Origin: Agrobacterium tumefaciens
GTDB taxonomy: Bacteria > Pseudomonadota > Alphaproteobacteria > Rhizobiales > Rhizobiaceae
DNA: 64,000 nucleotides
Direction: 5' to 3'
Assembly: GCF_013337285.1 (NCBI RefSeq)
Contig: NZ_SUPW01000002.1
Location: 1 to 64,000 of the forward strand
Part shown: piece after piece, positions 9,001 through 17,319 of the stretch
Position numbering within the stretch: position 1 is the stretch's first letter
Layout of the letters: the number at the start of each line of letters is the position of its first letter
The notes under the pieces: generated by a model
Told to the model about the DNA's origin: nothing
Database searches by the model: none
The model's input: the letters and a program-made list of their open reading frames with translations, nothing else
Made by a program: the position numbers and the translations under genes

Positions 9001-9795
9001 ATGGAAGAACGTCCCGTTCCGCTGGCGCTGAAAATTATCGCCTTCGTCATGTTCCTCTTTCTGCTTGCGCCCGTGGTGCTCGTCGTGCCGATCTCTTTTT
9101 CGGCCGACAGCTACATGACCTTTCCGCCTTCCGGCTGGAGCCTGCGCTGGTATATCGAGCTCATGCACAATTCCAAGATGATTGGCGCGCTGGGCACCAG
9201 TACGCTCCTCGCCGTCATCGTCACGGTGCTGTCGATGCTGATTGCGCTGCCGGCCTCCTACGCCATCGTCCGCATGCGGGTGATCGGCGCAGATGCATTG
9301 CTTGCCTTCTTCACTGCGCCCCTGCTTCTGCCGACCATCGTTCTCGGCCTCGCGATCCTGATCGTTTTTGCCGGTGCAGGTCTGCTCGGCGCGTTCACGG
9401 GCCTGGTGATCGCGCATCTCATCATCGTGCTGCCCTATGCCCTGCGTGTGCTCACCACGTCGCTCGCCGGCCTGCCGCTGATTTTCGAAGAGGCTGCCTC
9501 GACGCTCGGGGCATCGCCGTTCACCGTCTTTAGCCGTATCACCATGCCGATGATTGCGCCGGGCGTTGTTGCGACGGCGGCGCTTTCCTTTCTCGTCTCG
9601 TTCGATGAGGCCGTGATTTCGCTGTTCCTCACCGGTCCGCGTATCACAACGCTCCCCGTCGCCATGTATCAGCATGTCGAAACCCAGGCTGATCCGCTCG
9701 TTGCGGCCATTTCCGTTCTTCTGATCGTGCTGACGCTTGCCGTCGTCCTGATCGTCGATCGAACGGCGGGCCTGACGAAGACTTTTGTCAAATAA
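9001..9795 (+). CDS. ABC transporter permease (PotC-like)
   Basis: 264 residues, six predicted helices, and an EAA loop (EEAASTLGASPFTVFSRITMPMIAPG) near residues 162-187. It follows the first permease by 12 nt with a strong AAGGAGATC ribosome site. It is the second half of the heterodimeric permease. The C-terminal segment VAAISVLLIVLTLAVVLIVDRTAGL is typical of PotC. A 176-nt gap with no visible gene comes before the next oxidoreductase. Confidence 0.92.
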   Translation: MEERPVPLALKIIAFVMFLFLLAPVVLVVPISFSADSYMTFPPSGWSLRWYIELMHNSKMIGALGTSTLLAVIVTVLSMLIALPASYAIVRMRVIGADALLAFFTAPLLLPTIVLGLAILIVFAGAGLLGAFTGLVIAHLIIVLPYALRVLTTSLAGLPLIFEEAASTLGASPFTVFSRITMPMIAPGVVATAALSFLVSFDEAVISLFLTGPRITTLPVAMYQHVETQADPLVAAISVLLIVLTLAVVLIVDRTAGLTKTFVK

Positions 9796-9971
9796 GGGCG
9801 GCAGGCCTATCGAGAAATATTCCTCGTGAGGCCGATTAAATTCAAAGGGTCGGCGCCGGCTTTGTCTGGCCGGAACCAGCACTAATTTCATTCCCGTTGA
9901 TGAACGCCTCCTGCATCGGCGTGATCCGTCACGTCTGTTGATTTCGTTTTTAAACTACGAAGGGGAAACCA

Positions 9972-11369
9972 ATGGTCCAGAGCCTCTCCACGGAATTCGA
10001 CGTTGCCGTCATCGGTGCCGGGGTTGTCGGCTGCGCGGTCGCCCGTCGTTTCGCTCTTGCCGGTGCGAAGGTGGTCGTCATCGAGAAGGGCGCTGATATT
10101 CTCTCCGGGGCTTCGAAGGCCAACAGCGCCATTCTTCATACCGGCTTCGATGCGCCGGAAGGTAGTCTGGAACTGGAACTGGTAAAGGCGGGTCGGGCGG
10201 AATATCTGTCCATCCATGGGCAGATGGGTCTCAGCCTCGTCGAGACCGGTGCACTTGTCTGCGCCTGGAGTCCGGATGAGGCGGAGAGACTGGCGGCGAT
10301 TGCCGAGCAGGGGCGGCGCAACGGCATTGCCGAACTCGACCTTCTCACGGCCCGGCAGGCCCGTGAAACCATGCCCGGCCTGTCCAGCCATCTCATCGCC
10401 GCGCTCGAAGTTTCAGGCGAACACATCATCGATCCGTGGTCCGCGCCGCTGGGCTATCTGACGCAGGCAGTGGGGTTGGGCGCGCAACTGGTGCGCAATG
10501 CCGAAGTCCTGTCCGGTTCGTTCGATGGCGTATGGCGGATCGAGACGACGGCGGGTCCGATTCTTGCCGCAAGCGTTGTCAACGCCGCCGGGTTGTTTGG
10601 TGATATTGTTGATGTGCGGCTGGGTTTTGTCCCCGAATTCACCATCATGCCGCGCAAGGGACAATTCGTCGTTCTCGATAAGGCCGCTCGCCGGCATGTG
10701 CCGCGCATCGTCCTGCCCGTTCCCACCGAAATCACCAAGGGTATCGTGGTCTGTCCCACCGCCTTCGGCAATGTTCTCATCGGCCCGACGGCGGAAGAGC
10801 AGGATGACCGTGAGCGTGCGACCGTGGAGACGGCGACGCTGGAAGCGCTGCTGAAGCGCGGCGCGGAGATCGTTCCGGCACTGGCCTCCATTTCCGTGAC
10901 CGCCGTCTATGCCGGCTTGCGCCCGGCATCTGACAAGAAACATTACCGGATTTCCGCGCGGCCGGACCGGCGGGCGATCACGCTCGGCGGCGTGCGTTCC
11001 ACCGGCCTCAGCGCTGCGCTCGGGCTGGCGCAGCATGCGTTGACGCTTCACGCAGGTTTCGGCACCCGCTTTGAACTGCCTCTCTCCGTGCCCGAGGTGA
11101 CGATGCCCAACCTGACCGAAACCTGCGAGCGGGACTGGCAGCGTGCCGATCACGGTGAAATCGTCTGCCATTGCGAACTCGTCACCCGGCGTGAGATCGA
11201 TGCGACATTTTCCAGTCCGGTGCCACCGGGCGATTTTGGCGGGGTGCGCCGGCGCACCCGCGCCGGCATGGGGCGCTGTCAGGGGTTTTATTGCAATGCC
11301 CGGCTCGCCGCGATGACGGGCGAACGTCTGGCCGTACCGCTTGCGGTCAGCGCGGGAGACGAGCGATGA
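9972..11369 (+). CDS. FAD-dependent oxidoreductase, GlpA/DAO type with C-terminal [2Fe-2S] domain
   Basis: 465 residues. An FAD-binding Rossmann motif opens the protein (VAVIGAGVVGCAVARRFALAGAKVVVIEKG), followed by a D-amino-acid-oxidase/glycerol-3-phosphate-dehydrogenase-like body. The last 80 residues hold a BFD-like cluster domain with cysteines in IVCHCEL and GRCQGFYC, spaced as in GlpA of the anaerobic glycerol-3-phosphate dehydrogenase. It is followed, overlapping by 4 nt, by a second flavoprotein and then an FGGY kinase, an arrangement like glpA-glpB-glpK but without GlpC. It probably oxidises a hydroxyl or amine of a phosphorylated polyol-like compound. A GAAGGGG ribosome site precedes the ATG. 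Confidence 0.85.
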   Translation: MVQSLSTEFDVAVIGAGVVGCAVARRFALAGAKVVVIEKGADILSGASKANSAILHTGFDAPEGSLELELVKAGRAEYLSIHGQMGLSLVETGALVCAWSPDEAERLAAIAEQGRRNGIAELDLLTARQARETMPGLSSHLIAALEVSGEHIIDPWSAPLGYLTQAVGLGAQLVRNAEVLSGSFDGVWRIETTAGPILAASVVNAAGLFGDIVDVRLGFVPEFTIMPRKGQFVVLDKAARRHVPRIVLPVPTEITKGIVVCPTAFGNVLIGPTAEEQDDRERATVETATLEALLKRGAEIVPALASISVTAVYAGLRPASDKKHYRISARPDRRAITLGGVRSTGLSAALGLAQHALTLHAGFGTRFELPLSVPEVTMPNLTETCERDWQRADHGEIVCHCELVTRREIDATFSSPVPPGDFGGVRRRTRAGMGRCQGFYCNARLAAMTGERLAVPLAVSAGDER

Positions 11370-12628
11370 GTACCGTGAAGCTTTTTCAGCAGGAGCGCGA
11401 AGACGCTTCCTATGCCGATGTCATTGTGGTGGGCGGCGGCCCGGCGGGCGTGGCGGCAGCTCTGGAGCTGAAAGCACGTGGCATCGCGCATGTGATGCTC
11501 CTCGAGCGCGAGCCGGCCCTTGGCGGTGCGCCCCGGCATTGCTCGCACTCGCCTTTCGGTATGCGCGAATTCGGGTGCGTCTATTTCGGCCCGGCCTATG
11601 CGCAACGCCTAGAGAAGGAAGTGCAGGATGCCGGTGTCGATATCCGCACCGGTCATTCCGTGGTCGAACTCGGACAGGATGGCGCATTGCTGGTCACATC
11701 GGCGCGCGGTGTCGAGAGCATGAAGGCCCGGCGCATCGTTCTGGCCACCGGCGCACGGGAAAAACCACGCTCGGTGCTGCTTCTGCCCGGCGACCGGCCG
11801 GTGGGTGTGATCACCACCGGCGCGCTGCAATCCTATGTTGCCTTTCATGGCATCATGCCCTTTCGTCGGCCGCTTGTCATTGGCTCTGAACTGGTTTCAT
11901 TCTCTGCGCTTCTCACCTGTCTGACGCATCGCGCGCGGCCTGTGGCGATGATCGAGCCTGAGCCGGAACCGCTGGCACGGTTGCCTTTTCAATGGTTTCC
12001 GCGACTGGTCGGGGTGCCGTTTCATTGTGGTGCCGTGCTTATGGACATTCGCGGGCGCGGCCGTGTCGAGGAGGCTGACATCCGGCTGGCGGATGGCCGT
12101 CTCCTGACTGTCAAATGCGATGGTATTCTTTTGACTGGGCGGTTCACGCCGGAGGCGGCGCTTTTGAACGCATCCACGGTCGATGTGGCGGCAGGCAGCG
12201 CCGGTCCGATGATCGATCAGGACGGCCGGATGGCTAACCCAGTCTTTTTTGCCAGCGGAAACCTGTTGCGGGCCGTGGAAACGGGCGGCTGGTCGTTTCG
12301 TGAAGGCCGCGGCGTGGGTGCTGCCGTTGCCGCCGATCTTGCCCGCGAACCCTGCAACGACCGGGCGATACCCGTCACTTTCGCTGACCCGCTCAAACTC
12401 GTGGTACCCACCATGGTGCGCAGGGGAGGGCTTGACCGTCCCGCTTTTCGCGACTTTCAGCTGCGTTTTACCAAACGTGTTCGAGGCCGGCTTTCTCTTC
12501 ATCTTGATGGAACGGAAGTGTGGAGCAAGAGCGGCCCGTGGCTGCCGGAGCGCCGTGTGCTCATGCCCATTCCCCGCGCTGCGTTTGAAGCAAGCCAGAT
12601 TGTCTTTCACTTTCGGGAAACAAATTGA
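11366..12628 (+). CDS. FAD/NAD(P)-binding oxidoreductase, GlpB/HcnB-like partner subunit
   Basis: 420 residues from the ATG at 11366, which overlaps the preceding stop codon (ATGA). The N-terminal dinucleotide fold is VIVVGGGPAGVAAALELKARG. A second nucleotide-binding region lies around residues 110-160, including VLATGAREKPRSVLLLPGDRP, and a glycine-rich FAD closing motif is near GNLLRAVETGGWSF. It resembles the smaller flavin subunit of two-component dehydrogenases (GlpB, HcnB, and opine or octopine oxidase subunits). Coupled translation with the GlpA-like gene suggests a heteromeric dehydrogenase. Opine-oxidase-type activity is a reasonable alternative in Agrobacterium, but the kinase next door points more to a polyol. 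Confidence 0.83.
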   Translation: MSTVKLFQQEREDASYADVIVVGGGPAGVAAALELKARGIAHVMLLEREPALGGAPRHCSHSPFGMREFGCVYFGPAYAQRLEKEVQDAGVDIRTGHSVVELGQDGALLVTSARGVESMKARRIVLATGAREKPRSVLLLPGDRPVGVITTGALQSYVAFHGIMPFRRPLVIGSELVSFSALLTCLTHRARPVAMIEPEPEPLARLPFQWFPRLVGVPFHCGAVLMDIRGRGRVEEADIRLADGRLLTVKCDGILLTGRFTPEAALLNASTVDVAAGSAGPMIDQDGRMANPVFFASGNLLRAVETGGWSFREGRGVGAAVAADLAREPCNDRAIPVTFADPLKLVVPTMVRRGGLDRPAFRDFQLRFTKRVRGRLSLHLDGTEVWSKSGPWLPERRVLMPIPRAAFEASQIVFHFRETN

Positions 12629-14022
12629 TGCGCATTGCGGCGATCGATCAGGGAACGACATCGACCCGATGCCTTGTGGTCGGCGACGGCATGGCGCAGG
12701 TCGTCTCCAGCCTGCGTCATGCGCAGTTCTATCCGGCGCCCGGCCATGTGGAGCATGACCCCGAAGAACTGTTGCGCAATATCCGCGCGGTGCTTGCCGC
12801 TGCCGGGCCGGTGGATGCCATTGCCATAGCCAATCAGGGCGAGAGTTGCCTGGCGTGGGACGCCGAAAGCGGTGAGGCGCTGTCGCCGGTCATCGTCTGG
12901 CAGGATGCCCGCACCGCCGATGCTCTTGCCGCTCTGCCGCCATCGGCAGCGGATCGTTCGAAAGAGATTTGCGGCTTGCCGCTTGATCCCTATTTCTCGG
13001 CAAGCAAACTGTCCTGGCTGGTCGAGCATAATCCAGCCGTGGCGCAGGCAAGGGCGGCCGGGCGGTTGCGGCTGGGCACCACCGATGCGTTTTTTCTGGA
13101 TCGGCTGGCCGGCTGTTTCCGCACCGATCTTGCCACGGCGTCGCGCACCGGGCTGCTTGATCTGGCAACCGGAGGCTGGAGCCCGGAACTCTGCATGCTT
13201 CACGGTGTGCCGCTGGATTGCCTACCCGTTATCGGCCCTGTCGATGGCGGTTTCGGTGCAATCGAGGCAACGCCCGTCCGCGTTTCCATCGTTGACCAGC
13301 AGGCGGCGCTTTACGGGCATGGTTGCCGCAAACCGGGTGATTGCAAGATAACCTTTGGCACGGGAGCTTTCCTGTTGGCTGTCGCTGGTAACGAGCGCCC
13401 GCTGACGGGGGAGCTTTTGCCGGCCATTGGCTGGCACAGGCAAGGCGCGCCAGCCGTTTTCGCCATTGAGGGAGGGGTCTACGATGCCGGTGCCGCGCTC
13501 GAATGGGCGCGAAAGGTCGGCCTATATGCTGATAATGCCGAACTCGACGGTTTCGAGGGACCATCGGCCGTTCGGCGCGGCCTTGTGTGCGTGCCCGCAT
13601 TTTCGGGCCTTGCTGCGCCCTATTGGGACAGACAGGCCGTGCCGTTGTTCATCGGTATGGAGCATGCCACTGAGCGGCATGACATGGTGCGCGCGCTATT
13701 GGAAGGTATTGCGATGCTGACGGTTCGATTGATCGATGCGATGCCGGCTGCAACCCCCATCGGTGACACGATCTCGATCGACGGTGGCCTGTCGAATAGT
13801 CGCTATTTCGCCCGTTTTCTGGCGGCGGCCAGCGGCCGGACTATCTGCGTGCCGGCCATGCGGGAGTTGACGGCGCTCGGTCTGGCGGAGCTGTGCGGTA
13901 TCGATGTCACCGCCACGCGAAACGATACAGAGATATTCATGCCCGATGGATCGGTTGATGCCGCAGATCATCATCGCTTCGCACGTGCCGTGGACAATGC
14001 GCGGGCTTGGCGAAACGCGTAA
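12628..14022 (+). CDS. FGGY-family carbohydrate kinase (glycerol kinase-like)
   Basis: 464 residues. The N-terminal phosphate-1 motif is IAAIDQGTTSTRCLVV, the mid FGGY signature lies around IVWQDARTADAL, and the C-terminal ATP-binding region holds ISIDGGLSNSRYFARFLA. The ATG at 12628 overlaps the upstream stop codon by one base. The family phosphorylates glycerol, xylulose, ribulose and similar polyols. Length and motifs are nearest to glycerol kinase, though slightly short of its usual 500 residues. In this operon it most likely phosphorylates the polyol part of the imported substrate before oxidation by the GlpA-like pair. It is probably the last gene of the operon. Confidence 0.88.
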   Translation: MRIAAIDQGTTSTRCLVVGDGMAQVVSSLRHAQFYPAPGHVEHDPEELLRNIRAVLAAAGPVDAIAIANQGESCLAWDAESGEALSPVIVWQDARTADALAALPPSAADRSKEICGLPLDPYFSASKLSWLVEHNPAVAQARAAGRLRLGTTDAFFLDRLAGCFRTDLATASRTGLLDLATGGWSPELCMLHGVPLDCLPVIGPVDGGFGAIEATPVRVSIVDQQAALYGHGCRKPGDCKITFGTGAFLLAVAGNERPLTGELLPAIGWHRQGAPAVFAIEGGVYDAGAALEWARKVGLYADNAELDGFEGPSAVRRGLVCVPAFSGLAAPYWDRQAVPLFIGMEHATERHDMVRALLEGIAMLTVRLIDAMPAATPIGDTISIDGGLSNSRYFARFLAAASGRTICVPAMRELTALGLAELCGIDVTATRNDTEIFMPDGSVDAADHHRFARAVDNARAWRNA

Positions 14023-14142
14023 GCTTTCGTGAGGACGATCTTGTCCATCGGCGTGCCCGTCGTAAATTTCCTCTGCCAGACCGAACTGTCGTGTCTTTGA
14101 AATGTAAAACGGGCATCATCCCTGCAACCTGGGGAGGATCAG

Positions 14143-15255
14143 ATGCGTCTTGCTGTCTACAACGTTGAAAATCTCTTTGATCGCGCCAAAGCGATGAACC
14201 TTGGGAGCTGGGAAGAGGGAAAGCCCGTTCTGGAGCATTTCGCGGCGCTGAACCAGTTGCTTGGCCAGATCGAATATAGTGACGAAGATAAGGTCGAGAT
14301 CGCCCGGCTCGTCGTCGCGTTAGGGATGGAGCAGTCCGACACGGGGCCTTTCGTCATCCTTCGCCGAAACCGTGGCGGTTTGCTCAAGCGGCCGACTGCG
14401 GGCGGTGTCGTGGTCGTTGCCGAAGGCCGGGCCGACTGGGTCGGGTCGCTGGAACTGCGCGACGAGCCAGTCAACGAGCACGCCATGCGCAACACCGCGC
14501 GGGTGATGGTTGATCTCGAGGCTGACGTGCTCGGTATCGTCGAAGTCGAGAGCCGCCCGGTGCTTTCCGCCTTCAACCGCGAGATTCTGCCGGCGATCGG
14601 CGGCACACCGTTTCGGCATGTGATGGTGATCGACGGCAATGACGAGCGCGGGATCGATGTCGGCATGATGACCCGCAAGGGTTATCCCATCGGCGCCATG
14701 CACAGCCATGTCGATGATTGCACACCGAACGGTGAGGCGATCTTTTCGCGCGACTGCCCGGAATATGAAATCACCACGCCCGCCGGCGCTAAGCTTATCG
14801 TCATGGTCAATCACCTCAAGAGCAAGGGTTATGGCGGAAAGGCTAAGTCGGATGCCAAGCGAAAGGCACAGGCAAAGCGTATCGCCGAAATCTACGAGAA
14901 ACTGATCGAACGGGGCGTCGAATATGTCGCTGTTATCGGTGACTTTAACGATACCCCCGGCAGTGATCCGCTGGAGCCACTTCTTGGCGGCACCTCGTTA
15001 AAAGACATCTTCAAGCATGAGGCTTTTGATGATAGCGGTTACCCCGGCACCTATGGCGGGTGCACGGCCTCCAACAAGATCGACTATATCCTGCTGTCTC
15101 CAGCCCTTTTTGCAAAGGTCAAGGACGGCGGCGTGTTCCGCAAGGGCATGTGGCCGGGTGTTCGGCCGAAGAAGTGGGAAAGCTATGACGAGGTGAAGCG
15201 TCAGGAGGACGCCGCGTCCGATCATGCCGCGCTCTGGGTCGATCTCGACATTTGA
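14143..15255 (+). CDS. Endonuclease/exonuclease/phosphatase (EEP) family protein
   Basis: 370 residues with a GGGGAGG ribosome site. EEP-fold landmarks are present: RLAVYNVENLFDRA at the start (Asn metal ligand), LGIVEVESR with the catalytic Glu, NHLKSKGYGGK, IGDFNDTP (Asp/Asn pair) and ASDHAALWVDL with the terminal Asp-His. The fold covers DNases, phosphodiesterases and lipid phosphatases. No secretion signal is seen, so it is likely cytoplasmic. The 120-nt gap after the kinase and its unrelated content suggest a separate transcription unit. The substrate is unknown. Confidence 0.85.
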   Translation: MRLAVYNVENLFDRAKAMNLGSWEEGKPVLEHFAALNQLLGQIEYSDEDKVEIARLVVALGMEQSDTGPFVILRRNRGGLLKRPTAGGVVVVAEGRADWVGSLELRDEPVNEHAMRNTARVMVDLEADVLGIVEVESRPVLSAFNREILPAIGGTPFRHVMVIDGNDERGIDVGMMTRKGYPIGAMHSHVDDCTPNGEAIFSRDCPEYEITTPAGAKLIVMVNHLKSKGYGGKAKSDAKRKAQAKRIAEIYEKLIERGVEYVAVIGDFNDTPGSDPLEPLLGGTSLKDIFKHEAFDDSGYPGTYGGCTASNKIDYILLSPALFAKVKDGGVFRKGMWPGVRPKKWESYDEVKRQEDAASDHAALWVDLDI

Positions 15256-15447
15256 ATGCTGCCGGGGCGACACCGACTGATCTGGGGCGGTGGGCTGATC
15301 TGTCGCTCACGGTCGGCGACAGAGAAAACTCGTCTGGATCGCGGAGCCTTTGAAAAACAAATTGGCGGATGCGCCATGTCACTCAAAACCCGGAGCCATT
15401 CTGGTGTTCAAACGACTGGACATATGGCGCAGCGCGATGAAGGCCTC

Positions 15448-16203
15448 TTAAGTGGCTCCCGCCGCACCCGGCCAGTAATACGACGCCGGCAGGGCGCGCG
15501 CGCCGAAGACTGCCTGGCCGACACGGACAATGGTCGCCCCCTCTTCGATCGCCCATTCAAAATCGCCCGACATGCCCATTGAGAGGTCGCTTAAAGCTGC
15601 CCCCTGCGGTGCATCGGAACGCGCACGGTCGCGGATGTTGCGCAGGAGGCGGAAGCAGCGGCGGACCTCCGTTTCCTCAGGTGTGAAGGTTGCAAGGGTC
15701 ATGAAACCCCGCAGGCGTATTGCGTCGAATGCCGTCAATTCCTTGAGAAAGGGTGCCACGGCATCGGGCGCGAGACCAAATTTGCTGGCTTCGCCTGATG
15801 TGTTGACCTGCACCAGCACATCCAGACCACGTCCCAGAAACTGCAGCCGCTTTTCAAGCGCTGTCGCCAGTGAGAGGCGATCGAGCGATTGCACTTCGGA
15901 GGCGAAACGCAGGACGTCCTTGACCTTGTTGGACTGAAGATGGCCGATCATCGACCATTGCGCCGGTTCGCCGGAAAGGGCTTCAGCCTTGCTGCGCCCT
16001 TCCTGCACCTTGTTTTCACCCAGATCTCCCGCTCCGAGGCGGATGACTTCACGGACGCGTTCGGCCTCGATTGTTTTCGTGACCAGCACGAAGCGGACTG
16101 CGTCGGTCGGTCGGCCGGCGCGCGCGGCGGCGCTGGCGATCCGGGCCGTGACGCTGGAGAGATTTGCGGCAAGCGTGCCCGTGGGTTCGGAGGTGTTGCT
16201 CAT
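15448..16203 (-). CDS. YggS/PROSC-type PLP-binding homeostasis protein
   Basis: 251 residues of the single-domain alanine-racemase-like fold. The PLP lysine is K43 in FVLVTKTIEAE, followed by the family block GENKVQEGRSKAE and later HLQSNKVKDVL and LVQVNTSGEASKFGL. The C-terminal glycine-rich phosphate site is SMGMSGDFEWAIEEGATIVRVG. Such proteins carry and buffer pyridoxal phosphate. The start overlaps the amidotransferase stop by 4 nt, so the two are co-translated. A PLP-dependent MocR regulator is encoded divergently close by. Confidence 0.9.
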   Translation of the reverse strand: MSNTSEPTGTLAANLSSVTARIASAAARAGRPTDAVRFVLVTKTIEAERVREVIRLGAGDLGENKVQEGRSKAEALSGEPAQWSMIGHLQSNKVKDVLRFASEVQSLDRLSLATALEKRLQFLGRGLDVLVQVNTSGEASKFGLAPDAVAPFLKELTAFDAIRLRGFMTLATFTPEETEVRRCFRLLRNIRDRARSDAPQGAALSDLSMGMSGDFEWAIEEGATIVRVGQAVFGARALPASYYWPGAAGAT

Positions 16204-16949
16204 GCCTCAGCCAGTCCGCGCGTGTTTGAATGTTCGGTCTCGCATTCAAAGTCGAGTTCCCTCAACCATTCGGTAAACATTTTGCGGGCAGCTTCGCGGA
16301 GTGCGGGTCCATGGCGCGAGGCGTCCCTGCGTATGCTGCCGGGGTCGATACCCGCGCCGGCCAATTCCGCGGCATGGCCGACGAGCCATTTTTCAAGGCC
16401 GGAACCGGCATCAACCTCGGGGTGAAACTGAAGCGCCAGCACATTGCGGTCAATTGCGAAACCCTGTGTCGCGCAAAGAGGCGTTGTTGCCAGATTGACG
16501 GCTTCTCTCGGGGTTTCAAAGGCATCGCCGTGCCAATGCAGTGTGGCTATGCCCTCAAGATGCCGCATCGGCCCCAGCCGCCCCGCATCGGTTAATGTCA
16601 GTTCCGAAAAGCCAATTTCCTTGTAGCCCATCGGTTCGACATTGACGCCGAGTGTAGCAGCGATCTGTTGCGCGCCGAGGCAGATGCCGAGGATCGGCCG
16701 GCCGGTGTAGAGACGATGTCGGATCAAGGCCCGTTCTTCAACAAGAAAGGGATAGGCGTCTGTCTCGTAAACACCGACCGGACCGCCCAGTATGATGAGC
16801 AGATCCGGCTCCGCCGGCTTGAAGGTTGCAAGATTCACCTCACCCAGATCGCAATAGCGCAGGTCGTAGCCGGCTTCGGAAAGCACACTTTCGAAACTAC
16901 CCAGATCCTCGAAATGAACGTGGCGAATGGCTGTTGCAGTCCTCGACAT
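16200..16949 (-). CDS. Class I glutamine amidotransferase-like protein
   Basis: 249 residues from the ATG at 16949, which has an AGCAGGA ribosome site. The GATase class I fold is clear: LIILGGPVGVYE near residue 50, the nucleophile elbow GICLGAQQIA near residue 85, and LQFHPEVD carrying the catalytic His near residue 175. It resembles the stand-alone GuaA-like or gamma-glutamyl amine hydrolase (PuuD-like) group, not a subunit of a known synthase. It is coupled to the YggS-like gene and lies 16 nt after the small thioredoxin gene, so the three form one operon. Confidence 0.85.
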   Translation of the reverse strand: MSRTATAIRHVHFEDLGSFESVLSEAGYDLRYCDLGEVNLATFKPAEPDLLIILGGPVGVYETDAYPFLVEERALIRHRLYTGRPILGICLGAQQIAATLGVNVEPMGYKEIGFSELTLTDAGRLGPMRHLEGIATLHWHGDAFETPREAVNLATTPLCATQGFAIDRNVLALQFHPEVDAGSGLEKWLVGHAAELAGAGIDPGSIRRDASRHGPALREAARKMFTEWLRELDFECETEHSNTRGLAEA

Positions 16950-16965
16950 AATCCTGCTCCCGGCA

Positions 16966-17202
16966 TTAGCGCAGGGCTGCAAGATCGGCGCCGTGGTTTA
17001 TGTGATAGACGGCGCCGTCAATGACGAAAGCTGGGACGGACTTGACTCCCGCTTTTTCGGCTTCGGCGAGGCGGAGTTTATTCTCTCCCAGATGAACGAT
17101 CTCGACGTCGAATAGGCTTTTATCGAGAGAGGTTGCAAAGCGCTGTTCCGCATCAACGCAGACCGGGCATCCGGCATGATAGAATATTGCTTTCTCGACC
17201 AT
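16966..17202 (-). CDS. Small thioredoxin/glutaredoxin-like protein
   Basis: 78 residues from the ATG at 17202, chosen because AAAGGAAAA lies just before it; a longer frame adds 20 unlikely residues. The motif CPVC sits at residues 11-14 (FYHAGCPVCVDAE), and the cis-proline region is VKSVPAFVIDG. It is a cytoplasmic thiol-disulfide exchange protein of the glutaredoxin-like group. It is the first gene of a three-gene minus-strand operon and is divergent from the MocR gene with a 115-nt gap. Confidence 0.85.
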   Translation of the reverse strand: MVEKAIFYHAGCPVCVDAEQRFATSLDKSLFDVEIVHLGENKLRLAEAEKAGVKSVPAFVIDGAVYHINHGADLAALR

Positions 17203-17270
17203 CGTATTTTCCTTTCGGCTCATCGGAGCGGCGTGGTTGTCGCGCCGGTATCTGCCATGCAATAAATCCT

Positions 17271-17319
17271 ATCCGGCCTAGTGTAGTGAGCCGGATTTTA
17301 GAAAATGGATATGCCGGAT
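17271..17319 (+). promoter_or_regulatory. Three GCCGGAT heptamers at the MocR promoter
   Basis: ATCCGGC (17271-17277) and GCCGGAT (17290-17296) form a 7-12-7 inverted repeat. A second GCCGGAT (17313-17319) lies 23 nt further on, in direct orientation, and runs into the MocR start codon. MocR regulators are known to bind paired direct and inverted sites in the divergent promoter they share with their targets. This is a likely autoregulatory operator and may also control the divergent thioredoxin-GATase-YggS operon. Confidence 0.45.

Noticed and set aside
8587..9891. 434-codon open frame antisense to the two permeases
   Set aside because: Composition is extreme in His, Arg, Gln and Asp with no fold pattern. 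The plus-strand permeases have clear motifs.
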